A stretch of DNA of 64,000 bases from Ichthyophis bannanicus (GCA_033557465.1 CM066031.1:1442432163-1442496162), one strand, 5' to 3'. Shown: positions 9,990 to 23,420, counted from the stretch's first letter. The notes: generated by a model not told the origin, from the letters alone. Numbers and translations are program-made.

Positions 9990-12295
9990 AAAAGGTGTCC
10001 CACGCCAACTCCGCACAGAACGACAGCCCTAAGCAAAACCTAATCATACAACACCCTCATCCATACCCGCAGCCACAACCAACCATGTCTTCAAATGTTT
10101 ATAAAAGGACTGCAATGATGCCTAATGAACATATCTCCCAGGGAGAGCATTTCAACATACGTAGGCCACCACCTGAAATACCCGGCCCCTATGGGCGACC
10201 TTATAAACCAAGCCCAAGCCCAAGCCCGGCATACCCAATAAGCCCGCATGAGAGAACCGCAAAGCCTGAGAGAGGCTATAACATGACAACAAGTCACACA
10301 AAACCTCATAAACAATAACCAACAACTTAAATGTCACCCACTCCTGTGCAGGCAACTAGTGTAGATGCGCCAAAGATGGCCGTGCCTGTCACGGCACCGC
10401 ACCCCAGGTCAGAAGCCAGGCAGCAGAGTCTTGCACGACCTGCAAGCAGCAAAGTAACCACCGTGGCAGCCCGATGTAGAGAGCATCCAGCACTCCGAGA
10501 ACTGTGGTCTGGAACCATGACCCACAGAGTCATCGGCGCCAAATATGGCTTCAGCTGATAGGCAAGCCTAAGCTTCAGCTACGCTGCATGCACATGGCCA
10601 ACCTGCTTCTCACCCACTCCAGTACAGTCCAAATATACACCCAAGGACCTCAACTCCTCTGGGATCACCAGTCCAGAGATAGTCGGCAGAAAGGTGAGAT
10701 CCAAGGACTGTGCTGGCCCGAAGCACGGGCAAACGGTATTATCAGGGTTCACCACTAATCTGCTCCCCATCAACCATTCAGAAAACCCTGGCCAGACAAA
10801 CATTCAAGCATTGGACAACCACCACCCCCCCTCCACCCCAGTCACCGACCAAAGGGGCCAAGATCTGTAGGTCATCGGCATACTCAAAAAAGGAGTAGTC
10901 AAAGTTCGCACCAGCACCCCAAAAGGATGGAGATGAGTATTAAATAGCAATGGTGAGAGCGGGAACCCTGCGGGGCCCGCACACTCCTACAAACCCAAGA
11001 AACCTGCCAACCTGCAAACCCAGAAGCGTCAAGATGTCAAAAAAAAAAAAAAAAAAAAAAGTTCAATCAGTTCAACTCCATGCCATCCACCCCTAACCTC
11101 CAATAATGCTCCAGCAGGAGAGAGCACTTGACCAAATCGAAGGCCGTGGACAAGTCAAGTGATACAAGCAACGCTGAGCCCCCTCCATCCACACACACAT
11201 TGACTCAATCTAATAATGCTACCAGAAGGATTTCAACCTCACACCCCGGGCAGAAACTCCGCTGCCAGAGGTCCCCTTCGTATCCCCTAAGCTGAGCAAC
11301 CACCTCACTCTCAACCAACTTTGTCAACAGCAACAGGTTGGAGATAGGGTGGAAGTTGTTACAGTCCTTAGGAACCCCACACACCTTCTTAGGCACCGAG
11401 GTCACCACTGCATTCTTGAGGTGCTGAGGCACCCGGCCCTGACCGAAGGACGCATTAACCAATTCCCCCAGCCATTCAAGCATGGGCTGTGATGAGGCTT
11501 ATTATACCCAATGAGGACAGGATCCAGCCCCAACCAAGTTTCCCATACTCCAGCCAACAAGGCCTCCAACCTCAGGTCCAATTGGGAGAAAAGGGTTGAG
11601 GCCGAACGTGGCTGGCACTGGAACCATTTCCCCCAACCAGCTCCCATGGAGATGGCAAGCCACATTTCAACCTCTAAGTTGCTCACGAAAAAACCTGCTA
11701 ATTCCACCCCGCTCCTGACCCAGAAGTTCTGCCACCACCTGGAACACTGCTTTTGACTTATTGACAGCCTTCTCAAAGCGGGCAAAGAGGCAGTGCCGCT
11801 TAGCCAAGAGCACAGGACACCTGTACTAGTTGGAAGTCTGCCGCCATCTCTTCTGATCTGCCTCCAATCGTGACAGATGCCAACGCCACTCCAAACCCTG
11901 CAGAGCCTGCTTCTCCTCGGACAGGTTTCTGGAGAATTAAGGGTTCTTCCTGGTCTGGCACACAAAAACCCGCTGGGCCGGTTCCACCTCCTCAAGAGCT
12001 TGTGATGCCACTGTAGCCAGTGCTCTACCATCCTATCTACAGAGGCCTGAGAGACCATAGGCTGACGGGCAAGTGCAGCAGACACCCAACAACCACCATC
12101 TACTCTACCACAAACCTCCCCCCACACACGGCCTTCACTTATATGAGCTGAGGCCATCCCCTGCCAGGTACAAAGAAAGCATTCGAGCCCATGGTCCGAC
12201 CCATGAAAAGGGCTGCACCCCCATGATCTGCACCCCATTCTCCTCCAACAACCAACCATTCCCAAACACCAAATCCAAGGTATGCCCACTCACTG
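9990..12295 (-). mobile_element. Non-LTR LINE fragment inserted in PLE-1
   Basis: On the minus strand, pieces of a LINE reverse transcriptase appear in order: VPQHLKNAVVTSVPKK and HPISNLLLLTKLVE (11483-11205), LVSLDLSTAFDLVK with motif A (about 11180-11110), and SPLLFNTHLHP plus YADDLQI with motif C (about 10985-10855). An A20 run (11041-11060) and frameshifts break the gene. Upstream, a 295-codon open frame (12289-11402) has no recognisable fold and is Trp/Cys-rich, which is typical of a shifted reading. PLE-1 RT sequence resumes on both sides, so it is an insertion. Both boundaries are estimates. Confidence 0.65.
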
Positions 12296-12299
12296 GTGT

Positions 12300-13340
12300 T
12301 GGCTGGTGAACCAGCCGGTGATATAATGATGTAACCAATGTAGATCCTTCTTTTATGATTCTTACTAAAAAAGGAACCATTGATTAAAGGTACACTGAAA
12401 TTTCGAATCTTCCTCCTGGTTATTGAGCCATTGTACAAACTGTTGCAATGACTCATATGTCCCCTCCCAAAAGACAAAAAATATTGTCCAAATAAAGTTT
12501 CCACAATCACATGTGCTTCTCCCACCGTGACTTATATGTGAAACCCTCTTCAAATGCTGCCATGTATAATGTATAAAGATCTAACCCCAGATCACGGTAA
12601 TACCATAAAACCTCAATATCAGAAAGTTACCGATCCACACCCTTCCCAAAACAAAAAGGGATATCCCTTCTGAAAATAAACCGAGTTGGTGAACTCTGTG
12701 ACATTTGGCGGTTAGCACAGACTTAAGAGGAATGCACTTGATACAGGGAGTTGTTCCCGAAATGTGCACGTTGTGCCATGCTTGTTGGAGACTGTGTTGT
12801 GCTGCGATTTGAAGCAGTATCTATTTGAATTTAAGCTAAGTTTTTTCAAGACATTTATACTGAATCTTAATAAAATGGATGTTGCCATCTGGAGTGGTTA
12901 GAGTGTAGTTCTGACTTCCCCTGGCTCCATCCGACAAAAAGAATACTAAAAAATATATTTTGTTATTTTGGGAAGGGTGTGGATCGGTAACATTTTGATA
13001 TTGAACCATGTATAATGTGGCTATAGTGGGAGCAACGGCAGAACCCATTGCCACCCCAAACCATTGATAAAATTCTCCATTAAAACAGAAATACATAATT
13101 GTTACACATAACCACTTGTAGCAGTTGATTTGGGTATCGTAAGGATCAAATGCCGTTGCCAATCCAACTTTTCAATCATCGCAAACGCTTTTCCTAGTGG
13201 TCTATATTCGTACATAATGATGTGATGTCAAAAGTCACCAACCAAATTTCTCCTTCCAAATCACGACGTTGTGTCGATTTTGATTTTTTAATAGTGCATT
13301 GGTGGCATTTATTTAAGATAAATAAATTAAAAAGGACTCA
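12300..13340 (-). pseudogene. PLE-1 reverse transcriptase remnant
   Basis: RT motif A reads WLVTFDITSLCTNID at 13250-13201, the form typical of Penelope-like RTs. The following AMGSAVAPTIATLYM (about 13070-13020) matches their conserved G-AMGS-AP motif. The segment 12553-12365 reads EGTYESLQQFVQWLNN, the block just after the catalytic YxDD motif, but the YxDD position itself reads FIWT, so the catalytic aspartates are lost. Frameshifts separate the blocks. Confidence 0.75.
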
Positions 13341-13360
13341 TTTGAGCTAGCTTATTAGTG

Positions 13361-15600
<2,240 letters not shown>

Positions 15601-15641
15601 TTTATATACCTGATAATTTTCTTTCCTTGAATCCTGCAAGA

Positions 15642-16253
15642 CTAGTCCAGACGAGTGGGCTTTTGCTCCCTTGCCAGAAGGTACCAATCGAAGTCGGCAT
15701 CGGAGTGGTCCGCTACCGACCTGTCGATACCGGATGGATACGCATGACTCGGTCCCGGTAGAATACCTGCTGATGTCGATGCAGTCGGCGCCGGTACCGG
15801 TTGAATTCTCTGAAGCGGTTTCAGGGGCATCGAGGCCGTGAGAAGAGCCGCCAGACTGCGTTCAATAGCCAAGAATCTCTGGTCTATCGACGCTGCCGAT
15901 GCTTGGGTATCGGTACCGGATGAAGCGGCCGGTACCCCAGAGCATGGCACCAGTAGTTCTGCCGAGGTTGAAGCCTCGAGAACATCCTGGAGCCCCGTTA
16001 ATGCTTTGGAAACTGAAGCCTCCCGCCGGGGCAATTTTGCTGGTGAAAGCCCCTCAAGGGCAACGCCAGAGGCATCTCGATGTTTAGAAGGAGATCTACC
16101 CTTTGAGGACCGGCTAGATTTATGTTTAGTTACCTGAGATCCATGGGAGGAAGACGAAGCCCTGGAAGACATCGATGCCACGTAGGCTGCATCAGAGGGA
16201 AAAAAGGGTGCTAAGTTTAGCAGCTCGGTTCCGCCGGCCCTTTTTCGACATCA
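15642..16253 (-). pseudogene. DIRS-B Gag, middle part
   Basis: An open frame of 179 codons (16181-15642) is Ser/Ala/Pro-rich, starts MASMSSRASSSSHGSQ and contains LVPCSGVPAASSGTD, matching the Gag spacers of copies A, C and D. It ends in a stop at the truncated left edge of the element. The N-terminal cysteine part lies beyond the MITE at 16618-16790. Confidence 0.6.
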
Positions 16254-16261
16254 CCCCACAA

Positions 16262-16609
16262 CAATGTTCCCTCTAATTTTCTGTAGGCTGTGTGCACATA
16301 AAATATCAGCTGTGCAGCTTTTGAAGTAAGGTTAAATTTTTGTGCGCCACATAACGACACTCGGAGTTAAATACTTTAAAATTTGACTACACATCAGAAT
16401 ACAGTATGTACACCACATTGATTGCACTAGAAAATATTGTAGAACTTGTGAAAACCGTAAATACACAACAACTTTTAAATTTTAAGACATCTGTGTTGTT
16501 TTCTATCAGAATCAGAACCGTAATTTTTGTGCGCTCTGTTGTAAAGTATGTGCACTCTCTCGGCGAGATGTGCGCGCGCGCACACGCACACAGCTTAGAG
16601 GGAACAGTG
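16262..16609. mobile_element. hAT-type MITE in DIRS-B gag
   Basis: A 348-bp non-coding element with terminal inverted repeats CAATGTTCCCTCTAA and (reverse complement of the right end) CACTGTTCCCTCTAA. It is flanked by the 8-bp near-identical duplication CCCCACAA (16254-16261) and CCCCACAG (16610-16617). An 8-bp duplication and CANTGTTCCC ends are typical of hAT transposons. It sits just after the VACG codons of the Gag cysteine motif. GC-rich TGCGCGCGCGCACA lies near the right end. Confidence 0.88.
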
Positions 16610-16617
16610 CCCCACAG

Positions 16618-17090
16618 GCAACACACTCAGAAATAGAGTGGTCAGGACCTAAACATTTGAGGCACCACTCATGGGTGTCGGTGACGGAGATGGTACCGCC
16701 ACACTTAGAACACTTTTTAAAACCCGAAGTGGGTTTTTCCATTCTGAAGGAAAAGTTGGGCCTAGTGCCCAAAATGGCGCGTGGCACCTGAAGAGAAAAT
16801 TACTGGAAAGACTCCAGAAGAAAGGGTTTTTTTTGGGGGGGGGGGTTTGAAGAAAAGAAAGAAGAACCACCGGCGGTACCGGTGTAGCATCGAGGGAAGG
16901 CAGACGCGACCACAAAAAAGAAGAATAGAAGGGATTTTTTTTGCGGTGATAGGATGTGTGACCTGTCGGCTCCACGGAAAACGAATTACTGGAGAGGGAC
17001 AGTTGGGAAAGGCGAGAAGGCAGCACGCAGGCGCTGTGGGATGCTCCCAAAAGCTTTCCTATTGGATGCTGGGGAGCGTTCCCGCGCAGG
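16618..17090 (-). pseudogene. DIRS-B Gag N-terminal part with cysteine motif
   Basis: The segment 16787-16618 reads FKKCSKCGGTISVTD, then HEWCLKCLGPDHSISEC, a CX2C...CX2C...C motif that defines Gag of this DIRS group. Upstream, the open frame 17050-16649 is in another register and includes a G-rich run (16831-16845) that probably caused a frameshift. The leader with CCAAT-type box is at about 17041-17100. Confidence 0.65.
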
Positions 17091-17154
17091 CTCCGTCAGT
17101 ACCGACGATACTCATATGTGAAGACTACATTCCTGCTTGTTCCTGGAGATCAGG

Positions 17155-17790
17155 TATATGCAAAATCGATTATTTATTCTTTCAAAAAATACAAGAACTA
17201 GGGGACAAGACATGAAGTTACAAAGTACTATACTTAAAACAGATAGCCAGCTACACTGCCAGCAGATGTGATAAAACAGGCAATGTAGCTGGGTTTTAAA
17301 AAGGTTTGGACAAATTCCTGGAGAAAAACTCCATAATCCGTTATTAAGCTAGTCCAAGAGAAAACCACTGCTTTTCCCTGGGGATAAGTAAGCCTGGAAT
17401 TGATTACTTGGATATACCAACAACAGATCACAATAATTATTCAACTCATCCGAACCAAAAAAAACCCACTGAAAATGCATGCTTCAATAAGGGTATACTG
17501 TTCTATCTTTGAAAATTCTCACAGCAATCCTTTGATCCAGTTTAGTAATGCTGATATCAGACAGTGAAGTCCTGATGTGATATGCTGGCCATCACTGGTG
17601 CATCCTGGAAGTGACTTTATTCAAATGTAACATTTTTCAAAGATAAGTTTATTTTTTATATTAAAAATTGTTGCTGCATTTTTTGCTATTGATTTTTGGA
17701 TAAGAGAACAATTTAAAAAAAATTAAAATACTAGATTTGTGTGAAGATTAGTGGAAAGTCAAAAATAAAAAGATTTAATGGTTGACTTGA
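17155..17790. other. Unclassified non-coding stretch
   Basis: AT-rich sequence without a recognised repeat family, RNA gene or coding region. Confidence 0.5.
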
Positions 17791-18010
17791 GTGGAGGAGT
17801 AGCCTAGTGGTTAGAGCAACTGCCTAGGACCCGGAAGATCAAGGGTTTGATTCCCACTCCTTGTGACCTTGGGTAAGTCACTTTATCCTCCATTGCCTTG
17901 GAAGAAAAGGCCTGGCAATCTACTTCTGGTGATATATTGCTAAGAAAACCCAGAGGCAGTTGGGATCACTAGGAGTCAGAACTAGCTGGACAGTGCTAAA
18001 AAGTTTGACT
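17791..18010 (+). mobile_element. tRNA-derived SINE
   Basis: The 5' head is tRNA-like, with an A box TAGCCTAGTGG (17800-17810) and a B box GGTTTGATTCC (17844-17854), the internal promoter of RNA polymerase III. The body contains GAAGAAAAGGCCTGGCAATC (17901-17920), shared with a second truncated copy at 39938-40060 and with the 5' region of the RTE LINE at 34316. The tail resembles the RTE 3' region, suggesting an RTE-mobilised SINE. Confidence 0.82.
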
Positions 18011-18089
18011 TAGTATTATAGACACAATCTGAGATCTTCCCCCCTGCCCTATTAAGTTTAGTATATTTTTCAGTGTTTTTCTACTTCTG

Positions 18090-18188
18090 GGATATGTGAG
18101 GTATTTGTTATCTGGACTGGCCACTGTTGAACACTGGGCTTAATGGACCTTTAGTCTGACCCAGAATAGCAGTTCTTATGTTCTTACC
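18090..18188 (+). mobile_element. CR1-type LINE 3' end fragment
   Basis: A diverged copy of the CR1 3' tail: TGGACTGGCCACTGTTGAAC, GGGCTTAATGGACC, GTCTGACCCAGAATAGC and TTCTTATGTTCTTA. Non-coding and 5'-truncated. Confidence 0.75.
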
Positions 18189-18263
18189 CATCTTACATCT
18201 ACCAGATGTAAAGAGGGATCCGCCTAAAGATCTTCCTCAAAGGAGTGGAGGATAACATTCTGG

Positions 18264-18875
18264 TTAAGGTGAAAAGGAGGCAGCATCATTGGGAGGAACG
18301 ACGGCACAATTCGCAAGGAGGCAGAATTCACTGAGATGACCGAAAAGATTACCTGCCAGACAAGGCCTGCAGCTCAGATATCCAACTGGTAGAGATGCAG
18401 TAGCCACCAGGAAACCTCCTTGAGGGTCAAATCTTTGAGAGGCAGCACAAATGGGCTCAAAAAAGAGCCCTTTCAGCACCTTCAACACCAAGGACAGACT
18501 CAAATAAGGGACCATCAGACACACTGGCAAATGGATCTGCTTCATTCCCTTAAAGAATCAGGATACCTCAGGGAGTGCAGCCAAGAGCATCCCTTGAATG
18601 TGCTCACAGTAGCACCTCAGGATTGCTACCTGAACCTTGAGAGTTCAGGGATAACCTCTGGTCAAGGACATAAAGGTTCACCGAGTCTTGAGACAGGTGT
18701 CCACTACCACCATAGTGTAACCCTTCTTAGACAGCCTACACCCCTCAAGGGTCAAGCTATGAACAAAGACGGAAGGAGATCTTCCATCACTAGGGGCCCT
18801 TGCTGCAGGCAGCCTTCCTCCTGAGACAAAATGAGAGGGGACTCTGACTAAAGGAACAACAGATCCACATATCAT
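18264..18875 (-). pseudogene. DIRS-E tyrosine recombinase remnant
   Basis: The segment 18875-18678 contains LSKKGYTMVVVDTCLKTR, matching the start of DIRS recombinases (core-binding domain). After stops and shifts, 18545-18264 reads LSLVLKVLKGLFFEPICAAS, then GGFLVATASLPVGYLSCRPC, the conserved region leading to the first catalytic arginine block in DIRS recombinases; in the usual form this reads ITSARRVGEL, so here the arginine block is altered. These enzymes integrate the circular DNA intermediate. This copy is inactive. Confidence 0.6.
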
Positions 18876-18879
18876 GGTC

Positions 18880-20208
18880 TGTGTGGCCAGTTGAGGGCAA
18901 CTAGAATCACCAGGCTCAGTTGAGACTGAATCCTATGTAGAAGACAGCTCACCAAGGGCTAAGGGGAAGAAATACAGATGCCCTCTCCAGGGCTGGAAAA
19001 TTTCTCTATGTTGGCATTCTTGAGACTACTGGAAAGCCTCACCCCTGCACTATGAAGCTGAACATGTGAAGGCTTAACACCCATTTGCTGGGATCCAAAG
19101 TATTATGACTCAAGAAGTAGGCCTGCCAATGCCGTCCCAACCACCAGACAAACTAGGCAGTCACCTAGGGTGGCCGAATATTTTGAGGGGGCGTTGGCAG
19201 CGGCAAAGTGCAGGGCATTCAAAGCTAAACAATAGATCCTGACAACTGGGGGGTGGGAGGGGAATGCAGGGCTGGTCTGCCTAGGGCATCAACACCTTGA
19301 ACAAACTCTGGGACTGACCCTGTAGCCTCAGCATTGTTGATGCCTGGTACGTGGGCTGTGGACAGGGCCATCAGATGTTCCTCCATCCAATGACAGTTCC
19401 ACTACTTCAAGGGTCACCCCAGCACTGTGCGTTTCGCTCTGCTTGTAGATACATGCCACGGCCATGACAGTGTCCAAGAAGATGCGGACAGTTTCACCCA
19501 CCAAGAGAGGTTGGAACCTCTTCAGAGTCAGATAGATAGCTCTGTCCTACAACTGACTAATTTAAAGCCCCTAAACAAGCTAAAATAAACAATGGACTTT
19601 ACCCAATCTGGTGCATCCAGAGGCATCCCGATCAACAGATGGCAAGAATGCAACCACCACATTAACTGATCCTTGATCTCCTGGGGGAGAGGGAGGGTTT
19701 GGTTGAACTGCTAAGAAAAGGGAGACTATAGAGACAGCAGATGTCTCTGAAGAAAGTGCAAGTGCGCCTTGACACAAGGGACCAGTTCCAGGGTCGACAT
19801 CATGGACCCTTGGGAGATGGAGGTAGTACCAGGCTCGGGGAGAAAACGGAGTATAACACACTTCAAGTTAGCTCTGCAACTTGACAAACTTCTCTGGTGA
19901 GGAAAACCCAACCTAGAAACAGTGATGAACCAAGCATCAAGGTATCCAAAAATCTTGTGAGGTGATCAGCTGCTCTCGAGATAGTGGATTACCAACCCCA
20001 GACTTCCCAGTCAGTGAATCACCTGAACTGTGTCATCCTTGGATCTCTCCAGGGAGTCCAACAATTAGCTGCTGTCCAGGTATGAGTGAACATAAATTCC
20101 ACCACTACTACCATGACCTTTGAGAAGGTGCAAGGGAACCATGGCTAGGCCAAAAGGCAGAGTCCAAAACTGGAAATTGTGGTCCAGGACACATAAGTGA
20201 AAAAAACA
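18880..20208 (-). pseudogene. DIRS-E RT/RNase H-side region, heavily decayed
   Basis: This lies between the RT block and the recombinase, where DIRS elements carry the end of RT and RNase H. Short open pieces (19911-19580) have no clear motif. I place it in pol by position only. Confidence 0.4.
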
Positions 20209-20425
20209 CTAGTGTTGCTCCCAGATAGAAATAGGGAAGAACACTTCATCAAAATACAGGGAGATAAGAAACTTCCTCTGCTGGACACACACAATGATGG
20301 TCTCCAAGAGGAAATATGGGACTACAAGCTTGACATTGACCGCCTTTAGGTCCAAAGTAGACCAGAAAGAAACGCCCTTCTTTAGCACCAGAAAATACAT
20401 GAAATAGCACCCTTTGCCCTGGTCT
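20209..20425 (-). pseudogene. DIRS-E reverse transcriptase fragment
   Basis: The frame 20400-20209 reads MYFLVLKKG, STLDLKAVNVKLVVPYFLLE and ISLYFDEVFFPISIWEQH. It aligns by eye to the fingers and motif A region of DIRS RT, where the usual form is LTSLDLSEAYLHIP. The catalytic aspartate position reads Y-F-D in a damaged context. Upstream RT is split off by the L2 tail. Confidence 0.6.
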
Positions 20426-20891
20426 ACAGATGGTACACCAACCCTCTGGAATGCCCTTCCTGCTTCAGTCCTGAGTCATTGTGGACCAGTCTACGTTCAG
20501 AAAGGCATTAAAGACTCACCTGTTCCAGCTAGCTTATGACCACATAACTTAATGAAGGACTCTCTAAGTGCTGGCTTCCTCACTCACATAGACTATACCT
20601 TGAGGCCTGGCTGTACAACATGTAATTAGTTCTCCCATCCATCTCCTATTTCTCCTGCCTCAATCCCGCCCCTCTTTTCCTTCCTCTATCCCTCCCTATT
20701 CCCCCTCCCCTCTAACCTTTATCCCCCTGAATGTTGACATATTTGCTTGCTTCCATTTATCTGTTCTATGTTAACTAGATTCAATGTTTATGCCTGTTCT
20801 ATGTAAAGTTGCTTGACTGTTCACATACCTTGTAAACCGCACTGATACTAAATAGTACAGTATATAAAAGCAAATAAATAAATAAATAAAT
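20426..20891 (+). mobile_element. L2-type LINE 3' end inserted in DIRS-E
   Basis: It starts in the last codons of the LINE ORF (TLWNALPAS), followed by a pyrimidine-rich 3' UTR, TGTAAACCGCACTGATAC and an (AAAT)n tail at 20872-20891. L2-clade LINEs end in such short tandem tails. DIRS-E RT lies on the left side. Confidence 0.75.
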
Positions 20892-22262
20892 TGCAAGAGG
20901 TGCTGAAGAGTTTCTTCTGTTGCCACCCGCTTCAGCAGGGAGCCTCAAGGAAACTCCACAAAGGCGTCCAATAGCAGGTTCAGCAAACACCATTACATAA
21001 CTATGACTGAAAATCTCATGGACCCAATGATCCGATATGATATGGGGCCATTAAGGAAAAACCCCTTAACCAGCTCAACCTCAGAAGAGACCAATCAAAT
21101 CTCATTGCAAGGGCTTTCTGACTCCTGCAGGAGCTGCCACTGAGTCTCAAGGATTTCAAGAGCCCTGAAAGGGCTGACCTTTCTTCAGCTAGCTTTCTGA
21201 AGTCTCCAAGGGTGAGTCTCAGCCAGCCTTTTCACAAACTTCTCCAGGTCCTTCCAAAGAGCAACTTGCCCTTAAAGGAGAATGTGATCAGCTGTAGCTT
21301 AGAGACAGCATCAGTCAACTAACTGCAGAGCCAGTCACCTCCTAGCCATTACTATTACTGCCGTAGATTTAGAGCAGATATTAATCAAGTCATACAGAAA
21401 TTAGCCACACACATGGCTCTAGACCACAATCTCACCATCTCTGGATTATCTGGCAGCTGTCAGACCCAGTTTGAGAAGGCTCAGGCCACCAGGCCTACAC
21501 ACAATACCACCTGAGAGCCATAAATGCATTCTTAAGGAGCAGCTCTTCCCACCTATCATGAGACTCCTTGAACACAGCATCCCCTTCTACAGAGATGGTT
21601 GCGTGCTTTGCCACTACCAGGATGAGAGCATCAACCCAAAGGAGCCCAAAAGGCTAATCCAGCTCACCCTGGGGCCATGGGTACAGCTAAGACAGGACCT
21701 CATGGCCCCTAGGGCGAAGCTTGGGTGTTTTCTCCCTGAGAGACTATGAGCTGCCACATAGGATCAGACAGAGAAATGAATGCAGCAGGACGCTGTATAC
21801 CTTCCAGGAGAGGGCCTGCCCACTAATTTCGCCCGAGAACAGACTGTATATCATGCAAACATTTCAAATGGTCACAGTAGAAAAAACACAGAGAAGGGAG
21901 TGGGGCAAGGGCCTCGTGTCCCCCAAGGGGGTCCCGACATGCCGAAAAAAAGTGCCTCAGGCATTCCCACCACAATCAGGGCTAAAAATCGCAATTGCAC
22001 GTAAAAAACACTAGAGGGTCGCAGGCTGCATCAATGCGTGTGACTGAAAACAGCAGTGGCAAGGGGAAAAAAGTCTATGAAAAAAAACACCCTCCTGAAA
22101 ATAAAAACAAGGGCTGTGGTACAAAGGGAGTCATAAAAAGAGGATCCCAACACCTGTCAGGCTGACCAGGGAAACCCAAGGAGGAAAGCCCCAGATGCCC
22201 ATGCAGGGCTGGTAGGCCCAAGTGCTGAGATAAAAAAAAGCTTCCCCACCCTCTCCCCTCCA
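20892..22262 (-). pseudogene. DIRS-E Gag-like region
   Basis: Highly decayed. A block around 21650-21480, read on the minus strand, gives VDALILVVAKHATISVEGDA, related to the Gag block VDALVTVV-KHTPISVKDGDA at 58750-58550. The upstream part, 22263-22075 (FPGQPDRCWDPLF), resembles the minus-strand peptide at 60611-60366. These shared blocks define the E subfamily. No intact frame remains. Confidence 0.5.
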
Positions 22263-22398
22263 AACTTACTGCTGCTTTATTGCAAGCTGCAAGAGAAAAA
22301 CAACATGGAATTCAATAGTTCGGAAAAAATGGCAAAGGCAAAATAGGCACACAGATAGAGGACAGAAGAAAGAAAGGAGGCTGACTTATCAACTCCAC

Positions 22399-22908
22399 TC
22401 AGAGGCCCCATAGGTTCTTCCTATCTGCCCTCCAGCCCACCACGCCATGGATAGCAATACTGGACACAGAGCATACCCTGACATGAATGTGGTGTGAGAT
22501 AGCAAAGGACCACAGGCAAAACGCTTCTTCGCAGAGTGGATGGGATCCTGTCCCATCCCCCAACTTGTTCACGTAGAACATAGCTACTTCATTATCTATT
22601 TTGACTAGAAAAGGTTGCCTTGAAAATTGGGATTGAAAAACCCAAAGAGCATTTGTCAATGCTCGTAGTTCCATCAAGCTGATCTACATAGTGGATTCCT
22701 GTTATGTCTGCAGTCCCTGTGTGGTTAAGACATTGAGATGCACTCCACAATCCAGCTTGGAAGCATCACTCGTCAGAGTGCAATGAGGTGAAGGCATCTG
22801 AAAAGGTGACCCGAAAAAAAGGTTTTGAGGGGAACACCACAACTGAAGGGACATGATCAGTTGAGGAGTGATGCAGATCTTGTCTCCGAGATGTCCCTTT
22901 GCTTGCAT
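22399..22908 (-). pseudogene. DIRS-C RNase H and connection region
   Basis: RNase H degrades the RNA of the RNA:DNA hybrid. Segment 22908-22702 contains LTSDASKLDCGVHLN, the first RNase H acidic block (TSDAS). Segment 22677-22399 begins MMELRALTNALWVFQ (ELRA block) and continues PFLVKIDNEVAMFYVNKLGD, matching DIRS V-DN-A--Y-NK-GG. The three acidic residues D, E and D are visible, but stops separate the pieces. Confidence 0.72.
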
Positions 22909-23415
22909 TCAAAGAGTCCACTGGGATGGACACATGTGTAATCGAGCATATGGGACGACATGGACTATGGAGGCCATGTGTCCCAACAGACGTAGCATGT
23001 TTCGAGCTGCGACGCAAGTTTGCTTTTGCATTTGCTCTGCCAGCTTGAAGAGGTGGGCACAGCGATCCTGTGGAAGGAAAGCTCGGACCTGCTGGGTATC
23101 GAAGTACACTCCAATGATCTCCACTCATTGGGTTACAGTGAGATGAGACTTTGGGAAGTTTATGAAAAAGCCCAGGTGTTGCAGCACCGTAATGGTGCGA
23201 TGAAGGGAGAGTCTTACCCCTTGAGGAGTCTCCCCTGATCAGCCAGTCTTCTAAGTAAGGGAAGACTAATATGCCCAAGGTGTAGAGATAAGCAGCAACT
23301 ACTGCCATGCATTTGGTGAAGACCCTTGGGGCAGAGGCTAGACTGAAGGAAAGAACCCTATATTGATAGTGGTTTCCCTGAAACATGAAGCGCAGATACT
23401 GTCTCTGCAAGAGGG
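22909..23415 (-). pseudogene. DIRS-C reverse transcriptase, C-terminal half
   Basis: The frame starting at 23410 reads LRFMFQGNHYQYRVLSFSLA, then YLEDWLI, the catalytic motif C of this group (usually YLDD), with the first aspartate changed to glutamate. A shifted frame (23124-22909) continues with MEIIGVYFDTQQVRAFLP and the thumb-like RNMLRLLGHMAS. The first part of RT lies beyond the inserted LINE at 25926-26426. Confidence 0.72.
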
Positions 23416-23420
23416 ATGTA

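Larger units (their letters stand above)
6040..13360 (-). mobile_element. Penelope-like element (PLE-1), decayed and interrupted
   Basis: PLEs encode a reverse transcriptase followed by a GIY-YIG endonuclease. On the minus strand the order is RT motif A (about 13250), the AMGS motif (about 13040), the end of the RT (12553-12365), an inserted LINE (about 9990-12295), the endonuclease region (9606-8992), then a long 3' region with a 191-bp tandem array. The 3' part ends with the palindromic word AACGCGTTTCGGCAACGCC and CTTCTTCAGGGG (6150-6183), a signature I associate with vertebrate Neptune-type PLE 3' ends. Stops and frameshifts are frequent. The outer boundaries are approximate. Confidence 0.75.
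15603..17150 (-). mobile_element. DIRS-B: 5' part of a DIRS-like retrotransposon
   Basis: The right end (17112-17150) matches the DIRS-A terminal repeat with small changes. Going left on the minus strand, the conserved leader, the Gag cysteine motif and part of the Ser/Pro-rich Gag middle follow. A hAT MITE interrupts it at 16262-16609. The left edge reads GGAAAGAAAATTATCAGGTA on the minus strand, which resembles the ATTACAGGTAAG at the left of DIRS-A. The rest of gag and all of pol are missing. Confidence 0.65.
18195..22262 (-). mobile_element. DIRS-E: second DIRS subfamily, decayed
   Basis: On the minus strand this holds degenerate Gag-like sequence (about 22260-21000), reverse-transcriptase sequence (20415-20209), an L2 tail insertion (20426-20891), then RNase H-side sequence and a tyrosine recombinase remnant (18875-18264). 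Order gag, RT, recombinase fits DIRS. The RT block reads DLKAVNVKLVVP, unlike the DLRDLNKFLG of DIRS-C, so this is another subfamily. Ends were not located precisely. Confidence 0.6.

Noticed and set aside
11402..12289. 295-codon minus-strand open frame as a host gene
   Set aside because: Very high Trp and Cys content, no domain, and RT motifs of a LINE lie directly downstream in other frames, so it is a shifted LINE reading.
17791..17862. Functional tRNA gene
   Set aside because: A and B boxes are present, but the cloverleaf is not complete and the sequence continues into a SINE body found elsewhere.
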